Shown here in pieces: positions 34,801-47,900 of a DNA stretch of 64,000 nt. The notes below the pieces were generated by a model, which had not been told where the DNA came from, did not search any database, and worked only from the letters and a program-made list of their open reading frames with translations. Within the stretch, counting starts at the first letter, position 1; each line of letters starts with the position of its first letter. Origin of the DNA: Pelodera strongyloides. Lineage: Eukaryota > Nematoda > Chromadorea > Rhabditida > Rhabditidae. The translations under genes were made by a program, and so were the position numbers. The DNA lies in the NCBI GenBank assembly GCA_036852015.1, contig JAANDG010000459.1:1-64000 (forward strand), given 5' to 3'.

Positions 34801-37800
34801 CTCAAACATCACGCAATTCAGTGGCATGCAACGAAACGGACCGAACGCTTGCACATCACTGAACCCCAACTCTTCGCTTTTGAACTTAAACACATTTTGG
34901 AATTTTACTCCTCGCACTGGGAAAAATAATAAAGGAACTAAACAGCAGGGCGTTCAGCCAGCAAAGAACGAAGGCGTTCAGCAACAGACGTTCGGAAGAA
35001 ACAAAAAGTGAGCATGCTTGGGGGGAAATGGGCAGTTTCCACAACAGGACTTTAACGGCACTTACCATGTCGCAACCTGATCAGAAAGTCAGAAACCCAT
35101 AAAGCAATGCTAAGGTCTATGGCCCAAGGTACCCCACTTTCAAAAGGCTCTTTGTTCTGATAGTGTGTTACCCAAGTATAAAGAGTGTCGACAGGAAAGT
35201 TGAAGTTACAAAAAACAAGTATATTTAGAAAAAACGCCGACACTTTTCATACTCTCCGCTGTGAAACACAAAAATGCAACATAACAGTTTGCTGACACAC
35301 GTTTGACACATTTGAGAAACTCGGGAACAGTAACGAGGCTTCCAGCTAGATGTGTGATTAATATATACAAAAAATGAAAAATGATTTTTACCTTACCTGA
35401 CGCCTGCCAATTTATCAGCCATCACAAAAAATCGCAATCCTAATAAAAGCAATAGTAGGACTGGGACTGCACTGGTTAAACACTCGTTGAACTAGTTTGC
35501 TAGTTACGGGTACGGGTATCAGGAGATACGGAAAGCGAAATCCAAGAAGAGAACTAACTAATCACTTAGGCTTAGGGCAATGCTTAGGCTTAGGGTAACT
35601 AATGAGGGAAAGCGCAAGCGCTTAAATTTTTTACTACAACTAAACGAGTGCTAGATAACGCAAATAACGCTTAAGGTCGCTAACTGCCAAATTACCGTCC
35701 GTTTCAAATTTCAAAGAAAATATTAGGATACAGAACTTCCTTAATCACCTTTTTCTCCACTTCCTTTTTCCTCTCCTTTTCCTTCTTTGCTTCCTTTTCC
35801 TTGTCTGAGCATTCGCCGTCTAAACAAGAACGTTTAGAATTTCTCTGTCTCGTTTTATACCGTCAGTGGTTCTATTTGAAAATATTAAGTAATCGATTTA
35901 ACACCAAGAAAACAAGACATAGCGCACAGCCCAGGCGACCATCAAGTAAAATAAAAAGTACTAATAATAAACACACCTTCAGCAATGATGAGCAAGTTCG
36001 GATAGTCCTTCTCAATCATGTTTAGTATCTTTAGACGGACCTCCTCATCCACCTGCAAACACAAGTTCATTAATGAAAAAACCGTAACTGACAAAAAGGG
36101 GTGCATGATTACCCCGCCAAATATGTGGTAAAACATCCAGACACCAAATTTAGGCCATTCACCAGTTTAAGAAACCAATAAACAAATGGCGGACTCCTCT
36201 TGTTCTCTCAACGCATCTTACCATGTGCGGAGTTTTCAGAACGAGGATCTTTTATATTTATGTGTGTATCGACAAACAAGCAGTTTAAGTTAGAGGAAGA
36301 GGTAGACAGATATCTACGTAGACAAGTACAGTAAACAGTGAAAGTGAATAGTTACTTCTCGAACCTGAACCATTTCAGACTGAAACTACCACAAAATCTG
36401 CTAAAGCGGTCCAACACGTGGTATTGAAACATATGCGATAGCTGGACAACTACATTCCCATGTACTATTGCAAACTGTGTTCTATTCTAAAATTTGCACA
36501 TAATAATACATCGGATTGGTCCAGCTGGTCCAGCATACGCTCTAAAAACCACGTGTCAATGTGTCATACCGTTTTAATTAGATAAAACCGAGAAATCTTG
36601 GGGCAGATCCGAGAAGCAACATCTATTACTTACAGTAATAGCGGTGAAATTGCAAGTGCGCAGCATCATTCAAATTGTTGACAAACAATGTAACGTGTAA
36701 CAGTGTTCAGGGGAACAAAAGCCGAATTATTAGTGCATAAAACAAGTGGTAACAACTGAAAAGGTGTTTCTTAATGAAGAAAGCCTTAAGAGCGGTTCTC
36801 TTCGCAAAAATAAAACCAGGTTACGATACACGCACCTAAACGTTACAAGAACGCACTATGGTCGGATGCAAAACAAAATTACCTGCCCAACTGGATGCGC
36901 CGATGTCGTTCAAGTAAAATACCTTTACGTGCACCACATAACCAACACAATGCAGGTATATTGTTTTAATATCAAACAAATCTAATGGTTTTCTCGGAAC
37001 TTTGCTTAATTAGTTTAATAAAAAGAACTACCCAAAACCCCCAAACTCCAAACTATTGGCACCTTGCAACTTTCACCTCCCCCCTATTTTTTGTATTTTT
37101 TTTTGTTCACACGAAATCCCAAAACAAAAGGAACGTGTCAGGATTAACGAAATGCAGTTACAGAAGCAAACATGCGGTGTTACGGAAGCACACAACAAAT
37201 GTCTAGTACAATGCAAATGTGTAACAAAAACTCTGGATTAAAAACCAAAACAAACAAACAACCATTTACATGTTCCGCATTCTATTTCGCTGCAGGAAGG
37301 TGACTGAAGGAAACCAAGAGAGTATTTCAATTACACTCTTCTCTTTAAAGCGGTACTACACGTGGTTTGTGCAACATATCCCGGGCAATTGCTGAGACTA
37401 ACATTTCCACTTATTCAATGTAATTGTAATCCGTGCTCTTCTGGATCAGATAGGCACAGAAAAATTGTACATAATACTGAGAATGAAGTTATAACGGACA
37501 CGTTCCAAAACCACATGCCATACCGCTTTCATATAAAACAATCAGTCGCCGTCGGAGGTCGCTAAGAAAAAAATCAAAGTCTACTGTTTGCTGTTCTAAC
37601 CAAATGGCGATAGTCCGATCGTTTTCGACCAACGATACAAACTCGGAGTGTAATAAATTAATGCATTACCTTGAGTGCTTCTTCGTCAGAGGGAATTTCA
37701 TCGGGCGAAAATTTCCCAGGACTTTTGCCCTCTTCTGCCTTTTTCTTGGTCCAATACTCACGCAGAAAGGCCTTCATCTTATCGTCCGCCTGATAAAGAC

Positions 37801-40800
37801 CGAATTGAGAAATAAAAACTAATTTGAAAGGAATATGAATAACAACTCAAATGACTAAATCAAAACAAAAAATCAGCACCCGTCGTTGGTTACTATAAAA
37901 TCATTATTCAAAAAAGTGCAGGTGCACAGCACATCAAACAATTCAAGAAACGAAAGGAATAGTAGGAGAACATCAGCAACGTTCCCGTACAAAACATAAT
38001 ATCACTTCAAAATCAATAAGCTGAATAAACTCACCTTCAAATTCAACTTCTTATCGCCGATTTGAAATTCATGAAGGACACGCAAAGCTCTCATTGTGCC
38101 TTCTGGATTCTCAAAGTCACAAAAACCGAAAGCCTGAAACTGAGTCAACTCAGTCAACGAGTCAACGTACGAATACACATATGAATTAGTTGAGCCGGAA
38201 TCGAACCAACGACCGGCTGCGTGAGCAAGGTTGTTGCCACTGCGCCACGCCTCCCTCCCATATTTTAATGTGTTAATAAATAATTGCATATATTTAATTG
38301 AACATATATTTAATAACAAAAGTCAATGAAAACTCACTATGCTAACAAACACTAATATTATAGAGAACAACAAACAACAAACTACAACAAAGTCATAACA
38401 AGCGGAGACTTAAATAATTGATTAAACAAAATATTAGACTTACCTGAAACTTCCCATGCGATCCTTTTATACGCTTCCAGTTGAGCACCTTGCCGCACTC
38501 CTAAGACGCAAGTATTTATTATTCATGCTCTTCATAAAATATCAGAAAAAAATATACTCTACATTTTACATAACAACTAATATAACAGACAAAGTTACGG
38601 CCTGGTTTCTTAGAAACGATTCGCAAATGCAAATTCGCGAGTATTTTAAAAAAATATATATGAAAAAAAGAAAGAACAGCTCACCTCTAGCATTTTTTGT
38701 ATGAACTCATTGTTGCATTTCTCACTGATATTTCCCACAAACAAGCTGGTAGGCGGTTTTGCTTGTTGCTGAAAGAAAGATGAAAAGAATGACTAAAATA
38801 AAACAAAAAAGCATCGTGAGCACTTCATCAAAAAGCACGCCGAAGAGGTAAAAGTGAACAGAGATAGTTTTCAAAGGGGCTTACAAATGTATGTATATCA
38901 TCATCAATAATCAATCGGGATATCGCTATATTAGTTTACACCAATAACATGCCAAAACCAAAGAAAGCAAAACCTGGTTTTGAGCAGCCACATTGGGACT
39001 TCCACGTGCAATGAGCGGGTTGAAGAAAATTGGTTGAGCACCAGGGTAGCCAACTAAAAAATCACTTTTAATTACTATGAATATATTTGCACAGTCCATG
39101 ATCCATGATGACAATGACAAAATCGACTAAAAGCCTGGTTACCGCACTTCCCAAAAGAGTTGTGTTAATAAGGCCAAAATATAACTATACCGCTTCATTT
39201 TTGGCTTAAAACAACAATTTGTGCAAAAAATATATATCTCCCTTATTGTTAGAGGTTGGAGCCCGGAGTAAAAATTCCTTCTGCGAGAACCTCGCCGAGC
39301 TTCTAACATATTTCTTGTTCGCTTATGGGCTTACGGCGCTTACATTTAGCATCAACATTATCGAAGTCCTATTCTGTTTTTTGTTTTAATATTTTATTGT
39401 GTGTTTTCTACGGTACGGGTTTTCGTTTTCGTTGTCGTTTGTGCTAATTTCAAAAGTCTCGCTTTTATCATGTTTTGATGTTTCTCTCGCCGTAAAACTT
39501 GAATTCATCATCTTCGCTAGCGGGCGCCGCAACTCACAGCGTGATGCAGCTTTTTGGGGCGCTTTACAAGCAAAATAAAGAACAGCTCAGCAACAACATG
39601 GGGCGCATTGGGCGCAAAAAGTTTTTTTTGTTGAAATTTTTCGCAATAAATTATTAGCAATATAAAAATAACAATAATCTTGATATATTACTAATAACTT
39701 ATGATAAGGAAGAAGAAATCTAACTTCATATGACGTATATGACAAACGAACATTAAGAACAGTTGTCCAGTTGTGTTAATCGCTAGGTAAGGTAACAACT
39801 GTAATTGTACAAAAGATGGGAAGAAGAAGGCAGAGTCCCTCCCCTAAGAACAGAGAACAAAAAGAATAACACAGAAGACAACTGTCACATTCTCCACATA
39901 ACGCTGATGGATCTATGAGCATACGGCCAGGGAAACGAAAAGGAAACTTTCACTTGTGTATAATAAAGCCAGTCATTGTAATATACAATATGATTCTATC
40001 GTTCATCTGTTCAGTATTCGAGAAGCTTGCTCTCGCAGACCTCGCAGTGCTATTATTGCTATAGAAACGGCAACAAGGTTCACGGACAAACAAACACATA
40101 TATTTTCTGATTTGAGGAGCGTTCAATACCCCACACATGTGTTCACAATAATCGCAGTTCAAGAGACAGGAAAACCACCTTGAAGTCCTTGCAAAAGCAT
40201 ATCCATGGCCCGTTTCTCCTGCTGCGCGGCCACAAGGCCGGCCAGCTGTATCATATCCATGGTGAATAATTTTTGATTTGTTAGATATGAGCAATGATGT
40301 GCGTACTGCAATTGAAAATCAGAGGGGTAATAGGTAATAACAAACACAGTATGTTTCGGAATTTCGGAATCACGAGGACCGATGGACAGAAATGAGGCAT
40401 ATATCGCAAAACAGATAGATAGATGATGGGCAACATAGCGACAGAAACCGAGTTTGCTAAAAGAGAATTGTCTGAAGCCTGTGCCTGAACCCTGAACCAT
40501 AAGAAAAATCATTAAGATGACGAGCGAGAAGTTTAAAAAAACGAGAAACTAAAACCCATCCTCCGTAACAATGAAATTAATCGTGGGTCATGTCGATGTG
40601 ACGATATTACATGGTTCAATAAAGAAAACGTGTTCACAATTTCCAAATTACAAGTTGAAAATAAATGAATGAAAGAAACAAAGTAAGTAAAGAAAGAAAT
40701 ACTAAGGGAGAGCAGAAAAGGATGAATTGTATTCGGGATGGAAAGCCAAGGAAAGCCGCATTCTCCAGATTGGAATTGGCACATTTGTGAGTGCATAGCG

Positions 40801-43088
40801 GGTCCGGAGAGGCAAGAATAAGGGGACCGAGGCCCGCAGGGACCGCGAAACGACGATACACGAGATCGGAAGCAGACGGCGACGAGCAGGCAGGCAGAAA
40901 GACATGTAGCCATCACAGCAATATGTGGGAGTGAGCCGACAGGGTGGAGAGTGTTCGTCGAAAGGAGAAACTGAAGTCAGACATACGAGGCAGAAGGCAA
41001 CACTGAGAGGTTCTGGACAGCACAAGAGAGGTGCAAGACGCGACACGCGGAGAGCGCCAGCCATCGATTATGCATCAGGCCGTCCCAACTGCGCTCCATC
41101 CAACAGAGGTTTGTCCCTCCCGACCACCAGCATAAAGCAATTGTCAGATTCAGCATAAAATAAAGCAACCATGTCACTCGTCGTCATATTGAATATCATG
41201 ACACTAGACAAAGGACAGGCTTTCTTTCGCTTTGGATTTCAATTCTAAAGGATAAAATTTAGGTCGCATCCACAAAAATGTTCAAGGAGACACTATAGTG
41301 AACTGCAAAGGCCAAAGGTCAACCAATTAATCCATATCCATGAACTGTGACAAAAAAATCCATGAAGTGAGGTTTACGTAAAAAGTAAAAACTGGGGTGG
41401 GGTGTTCGAATAGGGTTGACAGTTCTGTTCATACAATGAAGATTGAACAATTGGAGATTGGAGACGATGGAGCATAAAGAAAACAAAGTCTAAAAGAGAA
41501 GGAACTGAATGAATGAATGATTTAATTCAAGATTCCAGGAAGGGCCAAGGACTACCTAGTTTATTTTTAATCCTTCTTGCAAACGTTCAGAGTTCAGGGT
41601 TATCGACCGAGTGACAAGTGCTCAAGAACGATAGCCTCGAGCAAGTAATCCAACATGGTCATGGTCTAGCAGTAGCCATAGTCATAGTCTTAATGAGATT
41701 GGTTGGTGTGTTAATATGTTATATGTTCAATGTTCGTATGCTTCAAATGAAACATAAAGCACGAATCATGAGGGCCAATAAGGAGGTGCGTGGTGAATGT
41801 TCAGAATGACGGATCCTAATTTATTGGCCCACTCCTAATTTTCAAATATTCACAAACTGGAAAAGAATATTTAGTGTTGGCGGGGTGGAACCCTCGCCTA
41901 GTCGACAACTGCGGTGCGGGCGCTTACGCTTACCGAAATTTGCATATTTTTCGTGTATATGCCTATTCATAATCCACGTTTGGTTTGGCGCCACAACATG
42001 AGTGTCGGATGCTACATGTTACACTACTCGGAAAAATGGAGGTGTTAGTTTTACTGTTCGATTTGACGACAAACCATATTATTGAGAATTGAGCGGATCA
42101 ACCAGCATTACGATCATGTCTAGCACTGGCATATCCGCATATCCAATTCTTCGAGAATACATTTTTGTTTTAAAAGGACAAAACGCGCTCAATTTGCAAG
42201 TATACTGGGGGCACGGGGCAGGTTCGCTAAATTTGCTAGCATTTTTTTTAAATTAAAAATGATAATAATAGTGGGAAATTAAAAGCAGGGCGTTCATGGA
42301 ATTTATCACATTTAAATTATTTTGACATGAACAACTCGACGAAAAATAGGTAAACAATTGCAAAATGGGGGAATGGGACGGGGGGCTTTTTTCAACGGAG
42401 CTGAAGGTAGAAACAATAGTATTGGCCTACCAAGAGCCATATTCATATTAGGCATAACTGCTACTAGTATGGTGAAGGAAAACGTAACTTCGATCGATTT
42501 ATTATTATTATTCGGAAGACTATATGTGTTCAACTGCTCTAAAAGATGAATTATTCACGAACATTTTAAGACATCGACATCCCACTATCGCCCAACATGA
42601 CCAAACATAAAAAAATCAACTAGACAACAATACGAGCCTTTAGCCCCTTGTTTAGGCCCCAGCGATTACCGTCATGTCAGGGTCAGGAAGTCGAAGTCGG
42701 AACAAATTTTGGCTAAAAATGACAAACAGCACAACACGCAGATACCCAAATGTGATAGCACACAGTACATACAATGATCTATGTTCTCGTTCCGTTTTGA
42801 AACCCAATATGGGTACAGGACCATTATCATTTTTTATTTTATTGAAGAGCACCGAGGTGTGCATCGTGTAATAATAAAATATTTGTAAATACAGATGTCC
42901 AGCGAACGCACTAAAACCACTTGTTCCATCGAGCTTCAAATCAGGGTCACAATGATATTGTTGCGGCTCTTTATCGCGCCAGAATGAGCACTTACAATTA
43001 GAAGCAAAAACCGTACAAGAATATCACTCGCAGACGAGTGGAAAAACTCACGAATTTGCATTCCATGTCCAAATTGAGGAAACGCCAT
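28812..43088 (-). CDS. rbm-25: RBM25-type splicing factor (RRM - coiled coil/RS - PWI)
   Basis: Twenty-one phase-consistent minus-strand exons run from 40260 (MDMIQLAGLVAAQQEKRAMD) to the stop at 28812-28814, 697 residues. In order: RRM (SLFVGNISEKCNN at 38768-38685, then VLNWKRIKGSHGKFQ, then AFGFCDFENPEG at 38133-38035); acidic linker (36052-35977); RS region (33375-33287, 33085-32948); a long charged coiled coil (32773-31479); acidic Ser-rich linker; and a PWI domain (FSWKIDWQF at 29708-29602, exon 29366-29283, then VVKMWRLLIFE in the last exon). RBM25 proteins bind exonic enhancers and U1-associated factors in the nucleus. A further 5' exon at 43097-43052 (MAFPQFGHGMQI, nine bases after a CTTCAG acceptor) probably gives the real start. 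Linking pieces at 42457-42431 and 42400-42336 and an extension of the 40260 exon to 40305 fit by phase but are tentative. Confidence 0.9.
35565..35605. repeat. Partial TTAGGC-like repeat
   Basis: TTAGGCTTAGGG occurs twice within 35 bp in the long intron (33376-35748) of the RBM25-like gene, resembling degenerate nematode telomere repeat. Confidence 0.5.
36401..36578. mobile_element. Foldback element, AAAGCGGT...CACGTGG family
   Basis: Left end CTAAAGCGGTCCAACACGTGG and right end CCACGTG.......CATACCGTTTTAA are inverted copies about 180 bp apart. It lies in the RBM25-like intron between the exons at 37670 and 36052. Related elements: 37344-37530 and the outer element at 45106-46410. Confidence 0.6.
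37344..37530. mobile_element. Foldback element, AAAGCGGT...CACGTGG family
   Basis: Inverted ends TTTAAAGCGGTACTACACGTGG and CCACATGCCATACCGCTTT lie about 185 bp apart. It is in the same RBM25-like intron as the copy at 36401. TTTAAAG at the left edge suggests a TTAA insertion site. Confidence 0.6.
38190..38260 (-). repeat. tRNA-derived repeat (SINE-like) or degenerate tRNA in an RBM25-like intron
   Basis: Read on the minus strand it has an A box (GTGGCGCAGTGG) and a perfect B box (GGTTCGATTCC) spaced about as in a tRNA, and the T arm pairs (GTTGG/CCGGC). The anticodon arm and acceptor stem do not pair well, so a working tRNA is unlikely. It lies between the exons at 38444 and 38133. Confidence 0.55.
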
Positions 43089-43097
43089 GTCGCTCCG

Positions 43098-44293
43098 CTG
43101 AAGCTAGCAGAACGAAACGTTACTGAAAAAAACAACAATCGGTGAATTGTTATCTTGCTGGAAACAAAGACAAAAACGGAACAATGTTTACAAATAAAAG
43201 CATACAGTGGCATAACAAAGAAATTCAAAGCAGGGTTTTGGAGGTCAGCTGTTTTTCCTTGTACAGGAACACAGGCATATGTGAGGCACAACTATTACAT
43301 GTATATCAACAGAAAGTAAGCAAAAACAGTAGAAAACAAAACGCAATATGCATACAAACTCATAAGAAGAAAGTTGAATGATGTGCAGCCACGCCATGTC
43401 GGTCCACCCATCATATGGAACATCGGTTAAAAAAAGGCGGAGTCAAACTCCGCGCGCTTGTAACGGGTTTGCAAACGCATGATACTAAACCTAAACGGGG
43501 TGTAAGCTAGCTTGCCCGTAATTGATAAAGCGCTTGACCTTTACGCTGTAAGCGACCTGTGTTGTTTGTACTATACATTATTATGCACTGTGCTGTGCTT
43601 GTATGCCCAATAAATATTAATATGCTTTTTGTTTCGTAAAATAATGTCAGAACATTTGTGACCTCACATTGCGACACAGGTATTTGAAAAGGGAACTTTT
43701 ATCCAGCGTTACAAATATACTGCTTCCGGGGACGGTGTGGAGGACACCATGAGCCGAAAACTTTATATTCCCGTGGTATCGCTTCTGTGAGCGAAATATT
43801 CCTACGCTACGTGCACATACCACTTGGCTATCAAATGTCTGCATTCTTACGCGGAATGTTTCTTCCAGAAGAAATTACCTCATTCCCAGATTTTCCCGTC
43901 TTTCCCAAAACCATTGTTTCAACACGAGTCATATAGCTGTTTGGCTCTTTCACAGGCCACGCCTCAATTTTCGTGATTTGTATTATCGCGGAGTCTAGCA
44001 AAGACCACCGTTTCTTTCTCTGTACTCTCCAAACATATATTGCGAAAAAAATTCATGAGCGTGCACAGCGTTTGCGCAACACATTTAGTTGTGGCGCATT
44101 AGTGAACATACCTGAAATGCGTCAAAAGCGGCCTTTTAAAAAACCCATACGTTGTATTCTGAATTCCCATGCCCATGCCATACGTTGCATGCCAGTGAAT
44201 ATATGTTCTTATTATAATAAAAAATCGCGCAGATCGCGCAGTATTTGAATACACTATATGTGAATAGGCTTCAAAAACCGATTCTTATATTGC
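43098..44293. other. Intergenic, no supported gene
   Basis: No exon could be supported on either strand. A short hairpin-like GGCGGAGTCAAACTCCGC lies near 43436. Frames of 60-97 codons here lack splice support and motifs. Confidence 0.4.
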
Positions 44294-44470
44294 TTTAAAG
44301 CGAAATACCGGCCGGTTTTAGAAACACCGCTGGACATTTGAATTCTTACGCATTTATGCTAATTTGCTCGAAGTTAGCCCTTTTTTGTTCTAATTTATGG
44401 TCATTTGCATAAGCTGCATTAGAATCCTGGTATACTCTATGTGTATCAAAAAACCGACCAGTGAAAAGCG
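44294..44470. mobile_element. Foldback element, AAAGCGAAATA family
   Basis: It begins TTTAAAGCGAAATACCGGCC and ends with a decayed inverted copy (AAAAACCGACCAGTGAAAAGC). The interior (TTATGCTAATTTGCTCG) matches the copy at 15624. Confidence 0.6.
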
Positions 44471-44906
44471 ACTTTCCGTATAGAAAAAAGGAAAACTTTG
44501 AACTTTGACCATAATTATCTCCAGCCATCGAATAGTATGCTAGCAGAAATTTGTCAAAAAGAAACAACATGTCCACGAAGAAGAAATATTTATTAATCTT
44601 TGAGAGAAGAAATAAAAAATGATGATTCCGCACTAACTTGGTTTTACTACCCCGTTACTAACTTGCTTCAAAATAGCCAGGTGCATGTAGCATGTTCGCG
44701 ATGTTTTTTGTATGTATATTACTACTTCTTGAAGCTTTCTTCGATAAATTTGTGTTGGCCAACGAGCACCGAACTTGGAAAGTTGTTTCTTTAGTTAAAC
44801 ATTCAAAACTATGAAATCAATGATATAGCGTACACGATACGCAACTTGTTGCAACTTTTGAATTTACAAAATATACGATCAAAAAGTTCAAACTACGGTC
44901 CAAAGA

Positions 44907-47900
44907 CTAGGAAAATACGCGATCTCTGACACAATACATCATTCCTTCTAGCCGCGGTAGTTCGGCTATCTTTTTGTTGTGCAAGTAAATATTTGGATAG
45001 TTGTCGAAAAACTCGGGTCGGTGGTAGATTATGGGGTTGAAGAACGAGGCCACCATCAAGTCGGCCCACGTCAACTGAAATGATGAAGATAGAATGAGAG
45101 GAATATTAAAGCGGTATGACATGTGGTCTGTGAAACGTATACATCAGAATTGCATTTTCATGTATTAGATTAGATGCAATGCAATTTTTATTTATTTATT
45201 TATTAAAGGGAGAGGCCCATGAGAAAAAAGTTTTCTTCAATTTACTTGCACAGAATGTCCGGAAGCTCAGAAATATTACTGCGAAAACCGCATCTCTTTG
45301 CATCTAGAACTCGCAGATATATTCTATGCTAAACAGTTCGGCCAGGCACCGTAGTCTGAAGCAATTTTTGCTCGTTTATGGCATTACAGTATTGGAAACG
45401 CTTTGTTATAATGGTAGTAATGTTGTTCATTCGTTTAACAATCATTATGTAGAGAAAGAATGTTAATGGACGGATATAAACTATAAAAAGGTATTTTAAC
45501 CTTTCTGACTACGGTGCCTGGCCAAACTGTTTAACATAGAATATCTATGCGAGTACACCATGCAAATATATGCGGTTTTCACAGAAATATTTCTGAGACT
45601 CCGGACATTCTGTGCAAGTAAATTGAAGAAAACTTTTTTCTCGTGGGCCTCTCCCTTTAAAGGGATAGGTTCATCTCAAATCACCCCTCTTTTTATTGTT
45701 TTTATTGATAATAGCACAAATATCATTCACAATAAAAATTAAATCAATCTCAGAACAATACGACTCGTAGAAGAAGCTTCCTTTATTGGAAGCTAGTTGA
45801 TCGGAAGCCAAAATCTAAACTCAAAAACTAAGACCGTACACAAATCGTGCGGGCTAATGGCAATTAGCCAAGTTACAAACTACACTCGGCAGGTCATTAT
45901 TTTCCACGGTGAGTATCATTTAATTGGTTCTTGGCTAATTGCCATTAGCCCGCGCGATCTGTGTACGGTATTAGTTTTTGAGTTTAGATTTTGGCTTCCG
46001 ATCAACTAGCTTCCAATAAAGGAAGCTTCTTCTGCGAGGCGTATTGTTCTGTGATTGATTTAATTTTCATTGTGCATGATATTTGCGCTATTATCAATAA
46101 AAACAATAAAAAGAGACGTGATTTGAGATGAACCTATCCCTTTAAATAACACCGAGGTGTGCATCAAATAATACGATGAAGAGAAAGCAATGTACGTATA
46201 ACGTAAAACGAAACCATTTGTACTGTACGGGTAAAAGAAAAATGGTAAGATGTATCCTACAAGTGTGTATATAGTATATATCTTGGCCTGCTTTACATAG
46301 TTTGCAAATGTTTCCCTAAATCTTTTGTTATATGGGCGATATTGCAGACGTTGATGGAAATGACTTATCTTTCAGCCCATGTTTCAAAACCGCGTGCCAG
46401 ACCGCTTTAAAGTAGTAACATGAACATGGACGCGCTCATTTCAATGTCTGAATATATATTGTCGATTTTATAAATAAAGTGCGATAAAGAAAGCTTCCAA
46501 TAACCTTGTGTCCAACTAGCCATGGTGATTGGCTTTTCCGTAGAACTTTTTCGATAATCGGTGAAAGATATCCGTCAAGGAGATTCCATGCATAGTCATC
46601 CGAACATTCCGGCTGAAGTTACATATATTTTTTTTAAGTCAAACTGACATTTTTTTCCCACTAACAAGCTTACAATTAGAGCCGTGAGCCCTTACAATTA
46701 GACTCTACTTCAACTATGTATCTGATGTGTGTCTATAACAATTATCCGACTAAATTACATTCTACTAAAGACGTAGCATGCACACGGGTAAGTGTAATTT
46801 GCGTCATTTGCGTAGGAAATAAAATAGCCGACAAACACTCAATGTGAATACCTACCACATGGCTATGAGCTATGCTACTTACCGCCACTTACTAACATTC
46901 GTGTTAGAGAGCCATATACTACACCTCTACTAGTGCCTTCCCAAGGATTCCAACAAAAACCAACCTTTGAATAATCGACGTTTTTATACTCAATGTGGTC
47001 GAACCAATCCTTCAACTTTGTCCTCGTTTCTTGTACAGTCTCTGCTATCATGTCCACTATTGAGTCTTCTAGGGCTGTTTGACCGGATAATTCTAAAAAT
47101 ATCAGAATAATTATTCCGAGATTTCTGTGAAAAGACCTTTTAGACTGTCGCGGAAAAGAATAAAATCAGTTTTAAATTAAAAAAAAATCAATAATAATAA
47201 GCTAAGATACCGTATCTCCATCCTAGATGTCGGCAAATGGAAGTGTTGTTTCCAATTTTCACACCGTCAATTTCCAGCACAGGAACACTGCGGAGAGGGA
47301 AATCTGAATAAATATCAACTTGAACTAGGTCAAAGGTTCATTTCCTCGCAATTTTAAGTAGCGTTACTCGCCAACCGAGTTTTACCAAGACTGAGCATTG
47401 CTCTATAGGTTTCAGCTCTGGTGATGATTTTAGCTCTGGATGACTATCCAGGTAATGATCAGTGTCAATTAACAATTATTTTTGTATTTTACTAAACATT
47501 ACACATGAAATCGGCGCCAATTTACTAATGGGGTTATTTCGGTGTACACCGTAATCATGTTCTCAGTCCCTATAAAATATGCTCATACTTTTCACCTTCT
47601 TATCACAAGAAACGGTCTGTGGTGAAGCTATCTCATATACGTTATTATACTCTTTCGCTGTGTTGACTCATTTTATAATTACATAATTTTTGAAAGTTGA
47701 ATGAGTGAACGGGTGCAGCTTATGTTGTGTGTTCGCTATTTCGCTATTTGAGACACATGATGAGCTTCATGGAAATGCGATAGCGGGTGAGTTCTTGCTT
47801 TTGAACGCGGTACAAAAAACATGAAAGAAGCTAAAACTATCCGATTTCATATGATTACGTGTACGACATGGTTCACGTTCACAGAGATAAACTTTGTTTT

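Larger units (their letters stand above)
45106..46410. mobile_element. Outer foldback element (TTAAAGCGGT...ACCGCTTTAA) with two nested insertions
   Basis: The left edge TTAAAGCGGTATGACATGTG and the right edge, ending CAGACCGCTTTAA, are inverted and about 1.3 kb apart, whereas relatives are about 180 bp. The excess is accounted for by two other palindromes inside it (45203-45660 and 45657-46145). The whole assembly sits in the last intron of the GST gene. Confidence 0.7.

Noticed and set aside
40702..41177. Overlapping frames of 66-127 codons on both strands
   Set aside because: They lie in a GC-richer part of the RBM25 5' region; several frames are open on both strands at once, with no splice pairing or motif.
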